This document shows, in pieces, positions 22,114 to 24,404 of a DNA stretch of 24,404 bases. A program made the position numbers and the translations under genes. Location of the stretch: NCBI GenBank assembly GCA_051004815.1, contig JBPCJY010000135.1:1-24404 (forward strand), in the 5' to 3' direction. Positions within the stretch are counted from its first letter, which is position 1, and each line of letters opens with the position of its first letter. The notes below the pieces were generated by a model that was not told the origin of the DNA, made no database searches, and was given only the letters and a program-made list of their open reading frames with translations. The DNA is from JBBQXY01 sp051004815. Lineage in GTDB: Bacteria; Chloroflexota; Ktedonobacteria; Ktedonobacterales; Ktedonobacteraceae.

Positions 22114-23895
22114 CTACATTGCTGCTTCGCTATGTGTGTACGGCAGCCTCAATACAAAGATACTTCCTTGTCCTTCTTCACTATTGACTGAAATGCTGCC
22201 TCCGTGCTGTCTAATCACCTGTGCCACACTGGCTAGCCCAATCCCTGTCCCTTGAATGTGTCCTGCCACGTTACTTGCTCGATGGAAGGGTTCAAAGATA
22301 TGGGGCAGGTCGGCGGAAGGAATCCCAACTCCCTGGTCCCGTATGCTCAAGGCAACCCACAACTGGTCCTGTTCTTCCTCCTGTGTGAGTTCTAGGGTGA
22401 TCTGCCCTCCCTTGGGACTATATTTGATGGCATTGTTCAGCAGGTTTGTCAGTACGCGGTCCAGACGAATGAGGTCTCCACGCACTAGCAGGTCTTCAGT
22501 CGGAGCTAAGACCACGATGTGATGACGCTTTGTCGTCTCTTGCTGTTCGGTACTAATTTGCCGCACTAATGGCACCAGTCGTAGCGGGCGCATATCCAGA
22601 TCTAGTTGCTGTCCCGCCTGGAGTTTTGCGACATCTAGCAGATCCTCTATCATGCCGGTCATTTTCACTGTAGATGATTCGATGACGGCTAGTCGTTCCA
22701 TTAACCAGGCAGGATCGGGTACCTCGCCACGTCTTAACCGGCGCTGGAGCAATTGTATGTTACCTTTTATCGCGGCAAGCGGCGTTTTGAGGTCATGTGT
22801 GACACTGGAGAGGAAGTCGTTGCGCACCTGCAAGGCTGCTTCCGCTTCAGCATGGGCGAGCTGTTCGGCTTCAAGGAGACGAATATGTTCCTCTTCCGCC
22901 TGCTTACGCTGGGTGATGTTGCGGAAATAGATAGCCAGTCCGCCCGGAATGGGATAGGCACGCACGTCAAACCACTCTGAGAGCATAGCGGAGAAAACTT
23001 CGAAAGCTACGCTTTCCTGATGGGCAACGGCATAGTGGTACTGCTGATAAAACATGGAGTCGATCAGTGCCGGAAATTCTTCCCAGACGTTCTTGCCGAG
23101 TAGCTCTTGCCAGGGTTTGCCTGTAAAGGGTGTGGCCTGTGGATTGATGTAGGTATAGTGCCACGCCTCATCGAAGATCATAAAACCATCGGTCAGGTTG
23201 TCAAGAATACGTTCCGTGCGTGTTCGCGCCGCTTCAGCTTGCGTCCGTGCCATCTGTTCAAACACCAGTAATTGAGCATGCTCTTCCTCGACGCGTTTGC
23301 GCTCAATGCCCAATGCAATGGCATTAGAGACGGAAGCCATGGCATCCAGCACCGCTGTGGACAAGGGCGCACGGGCAAAGAGAGCCATTACGCCGATCAC
23401 TTGTTCCTCAATGAGCAAAGGGTAGCCAGCGAACGCGACCATACCTTCGCGAGTAGCCCATTCCTGCTCGCTAACACGCGGATCACCGATAACGGCATTG
23501 GTCAAATGGGGAAGGCGTTCAGCCGCAATGAGGCCAATTTTGAGTGTGCCAACCGGAACGCGACTATGGGAGCCGTCCAGATGGGTGTACATGCCTGCAC
23601 TTGCTTGCAATTCAAGGACGTGGTTGTTTGGATTGAGCGTCCAAATACGGGCAAAAGCGGCCCCAAGGTGGATCACAAGGGATTGGGCACACTGCTGTAG
23701 GCTTTCCTGTAATGTGCTGCTCTGAATAAGGGCAACACTAACATCATGCGTGAGTGTTGACAGTCGCACGCGTTCGTCCAGAGCGGTCTCCGCATACGTT
23801 CGTTCCCTCTCGTGCTGTTCTAATTCCAGCACACGAGCACGAAGCCGCTCCAGTTCTTCGAGCGCAGACGCACTTGTGGGTTTGCTGCTACTCAT
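22114..23895 (-). CDS. soluble sensor histidine kinase with GAF and PAS domains
   Basis: A 593-residue kinase without membrane segments. In order it has a coiled coil (about 10-45), a GAF domain (60-200, for example EQEWATREGMVAFAGYPLLI), a second coiled coil, a PAS domain (225-330, ILDNLTDGFMIFDEAWHYTY), a HisKA dimerisation helix with phosphorylated H367 in FLSSVTHDLKTPLAAIKGN, and a HATPase_c domain. In the ATPase domain the N box is NLLNNAIKYSP (N488), the G1 box is DQGVGIP at 520-526, the F box is FEPFHRA, and the G2 box is GTGIGL at 549-554. All catalytic residues are present. ATG 23895 has GAAAGGAAGAAC upstream. It is the first gene of an operon with the receiver at 21692-22096. The signal is cytoplasmic but not identifiable. 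Confidence 0.95.
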   Translation of the reverse strand: MSSSKPTSASALEELERLRARVLELEQHERERTYAETALDERVRLSTLTHDVSVALIQSSTLQESLQQCAQSLVIHLGAAFARIWTLNPNNHVLELQASAGMYTHLDGSHSRVPVGTLKIGLIAAERLPHLTNAVIGDPRVSEQEWATREGMVAFAGYPLLIEEQVIGVMALFARAPLSTAVLDAMASVSNAIALGIERKRVEEEHAQLLVFEQMARTQAEAARTRTERILDNLTDGFMIFDEAWHYTYINPQATPFTGKPWQELLGKNVWEEFPALIDSMFYQQYHYAVAHQESVAFEVFSAMLSEWFDVRAYPIPGGLAIYFRNITQRKQAEEEHIRLLEAEQLAHAEAEAALQVRNDFLSSVTHDLKTPLAAIKGNIQLLQRRLRRGEVPDPAWLMERLAVIESSTVKMTGMIEDLLDVAKLQAGQQLDLDMRPLRLVPLVRQISTEQQETTKRHHIVVLAPTEDLLVRGDLIRLDRVLTNLLNNAIKYSPKGGQITLELTQEEEQDQLWVALSIRDQGVGIPSADLPHIFEPFHRASNVAGHIQGTGIGLASVAQVIRQHGGSISVNSEEGQGSIFVLRLPYTHSEAAM

Positions 23896-23959
23896 GAAGT
23901 TCTTCCTTTCTCGGTGGTGCTACAACAAGGTCACGGAAGGGCCGATCAATTGGCAGTGG

Positions 23960-23975
23960 GCGCGATGTATCGCGC
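23960..23975. promoter_or_regulatory. GCGCGAT/ATCGCGC palindrome upstream of the kinase operon
   Basis: GCGCGAT (23960-23966) and ATCGCGC (23969-23975) form a 7-bp-arm palindrome with a 2-base centre, 65-80 bp before the kinase start. A TATGAT hexamer on the minus strand lies just upstream of it near 23993, so the palindrome would sit over the early transcribed region and may be an operator. Confidence 0.35.
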
Positions 23976-24030
23976 TCCTATGGTACTCTATCATACTTGC
24001 TACTTACGAGCAAGCTCTTTGTGGTAACAA

Positions 24031-24142
24031 TTGGGACACTTGTGACGGTTGTGACAGGTCTTCTTTGATCACTGCCAGCCGTGGCTCTGTAAGCTCTCAT
24101 CTGTAGTTGTGACATTGTGACGGTTGTGACAGGTCTTCTTTG
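24031..24142. repeat. two clusters of TTGTGACRG 9-bp repeats
   Basis: Cluster one (24031-24057) reads TTGGGACAC, TTGTGACGG, TTGTGACAG. Cluster two (24108-24133) reads TTGTGACA, TTGTGACGG, TTGTGACAG. A 28-bp block at 24040-24067 is repeated exactly at 24115-24142, 75 bp apart. The units match the array at 7985-8047. It lies 136-247 bp upstream of the kinase operon. Confidence 0.7.
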
Positions 24143-24404
24143 CCGACAATGGAGGAAGGGGATGCTGGTAAGAGAAAGGCATGAGTGGGTGCGACGAGTT
24201 CTCGTAGAGAGTATAGACGGTACATGTTCTGACAAGAGGTAGCCTTTAGGAAGAGTGTACCATATATTTGAGTAGCAAGCAAGGGGTGAAGTGGCGGGGG
24301 TGCCTGGCGTTCCCTCTTGTTCGTGCGGCAAGCTCGCTCCTCCCCCCTTTTTTCTTCCGCGCGGGTTTCTCTCGTCCCGGGATGAGAAGGGGAAAGCGAA
24401 GGCC
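24143..24404. other. non-coding right end, nothing recognised
   Basis: No convincing frame, RNA or terminator is visible. AAGGGGTGAAGTGG at 24281-24294 is shared with 8075-8088, which also follows a 9-bp repeat array. The last 80 bases are C/T- then G-rich and may belong to the next gene's flank. Confidence 0.4.

Overview
The window looks like chromosomal DNA of a free-living bacterium of moderate G+C. The gene content points to the phylum Chloroflexota, most likely a Ktedonobacteria-like lineage: an Uma2 nuclease, a large NB-ARC/TPR signalling ATPase with an N-terminal HTH, GAF/PAS soluble histidine kinases, stand-alone receivers, and short dispersed G+C-rich hairpin repeats. This placement is inference from gene style; no rRNA or marker gene is present.

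Layout. Positions 1-4.6 kb carry minus-strand single genes: an Uma2 endonuclease, a broken nucleotidyltransferase start, a Ca2+/H+ antiporter, a CPBP membrane protease, a stand-alone receiver, and a small protein made of two copies of the same ~50-residue unit. Positions 4.9-7.6 kb hold a plus-strand HTH/NB-ARC/TPR ATPase whose 3' end abuts a truncated alpha/beta hydrolase. The gap at 7.83-8.28 kb holds a 9-bp tandem repeat, a palindromic operator-like site, and the promoter of the next operon.

The core of the window is an 8.8-kb plus-strand defence operon (8.28-17.10 kb): hsdM, hsdS, a dual-specificity/tyrosine phosphatase-like protein, a four-helix membrane protein, a DUF4868-type protein, hsdR, and a pentapeptide-repeat protein. 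The membrane protein and DUF4868-type pair look like the two-gene Kiwa system (kwaA-kwaB). Kiwa and the phosphatase therefore lie between the specificity and restriction subunits of a type I restriction-modification system. Junctions are tight (overlaps of 8 and 4 bp, and a 24-bp gap) except for 187 bp holding a small palindromic repeat upstream of kwaA. hsdS, the phosphatase and kwaAB are visibly more A+T-rich than hsdM and hsdR, as if an older hsdM-hsdR backbone carries an exchangeable cargo.

Positions 17.1-24.4 kb are minus-strand: a two-domain VOC dioxygenase-like protein, an uncharacterised protein, an alpha/beta hydrolase-TetR pair with a clear autoregulatory operator and flanking inverted repeats, a repeat-rich spacer (a MITE-like element with a second repeat nested in it), a small antibiotic-biosynthesis-monooxygenase-fold protein, and a histidine kinase-receiver operon. 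The right end (23.9-24.4 kb) is non-coding and carries further copies of the 9-bp repeat seen upstream of hsdM.
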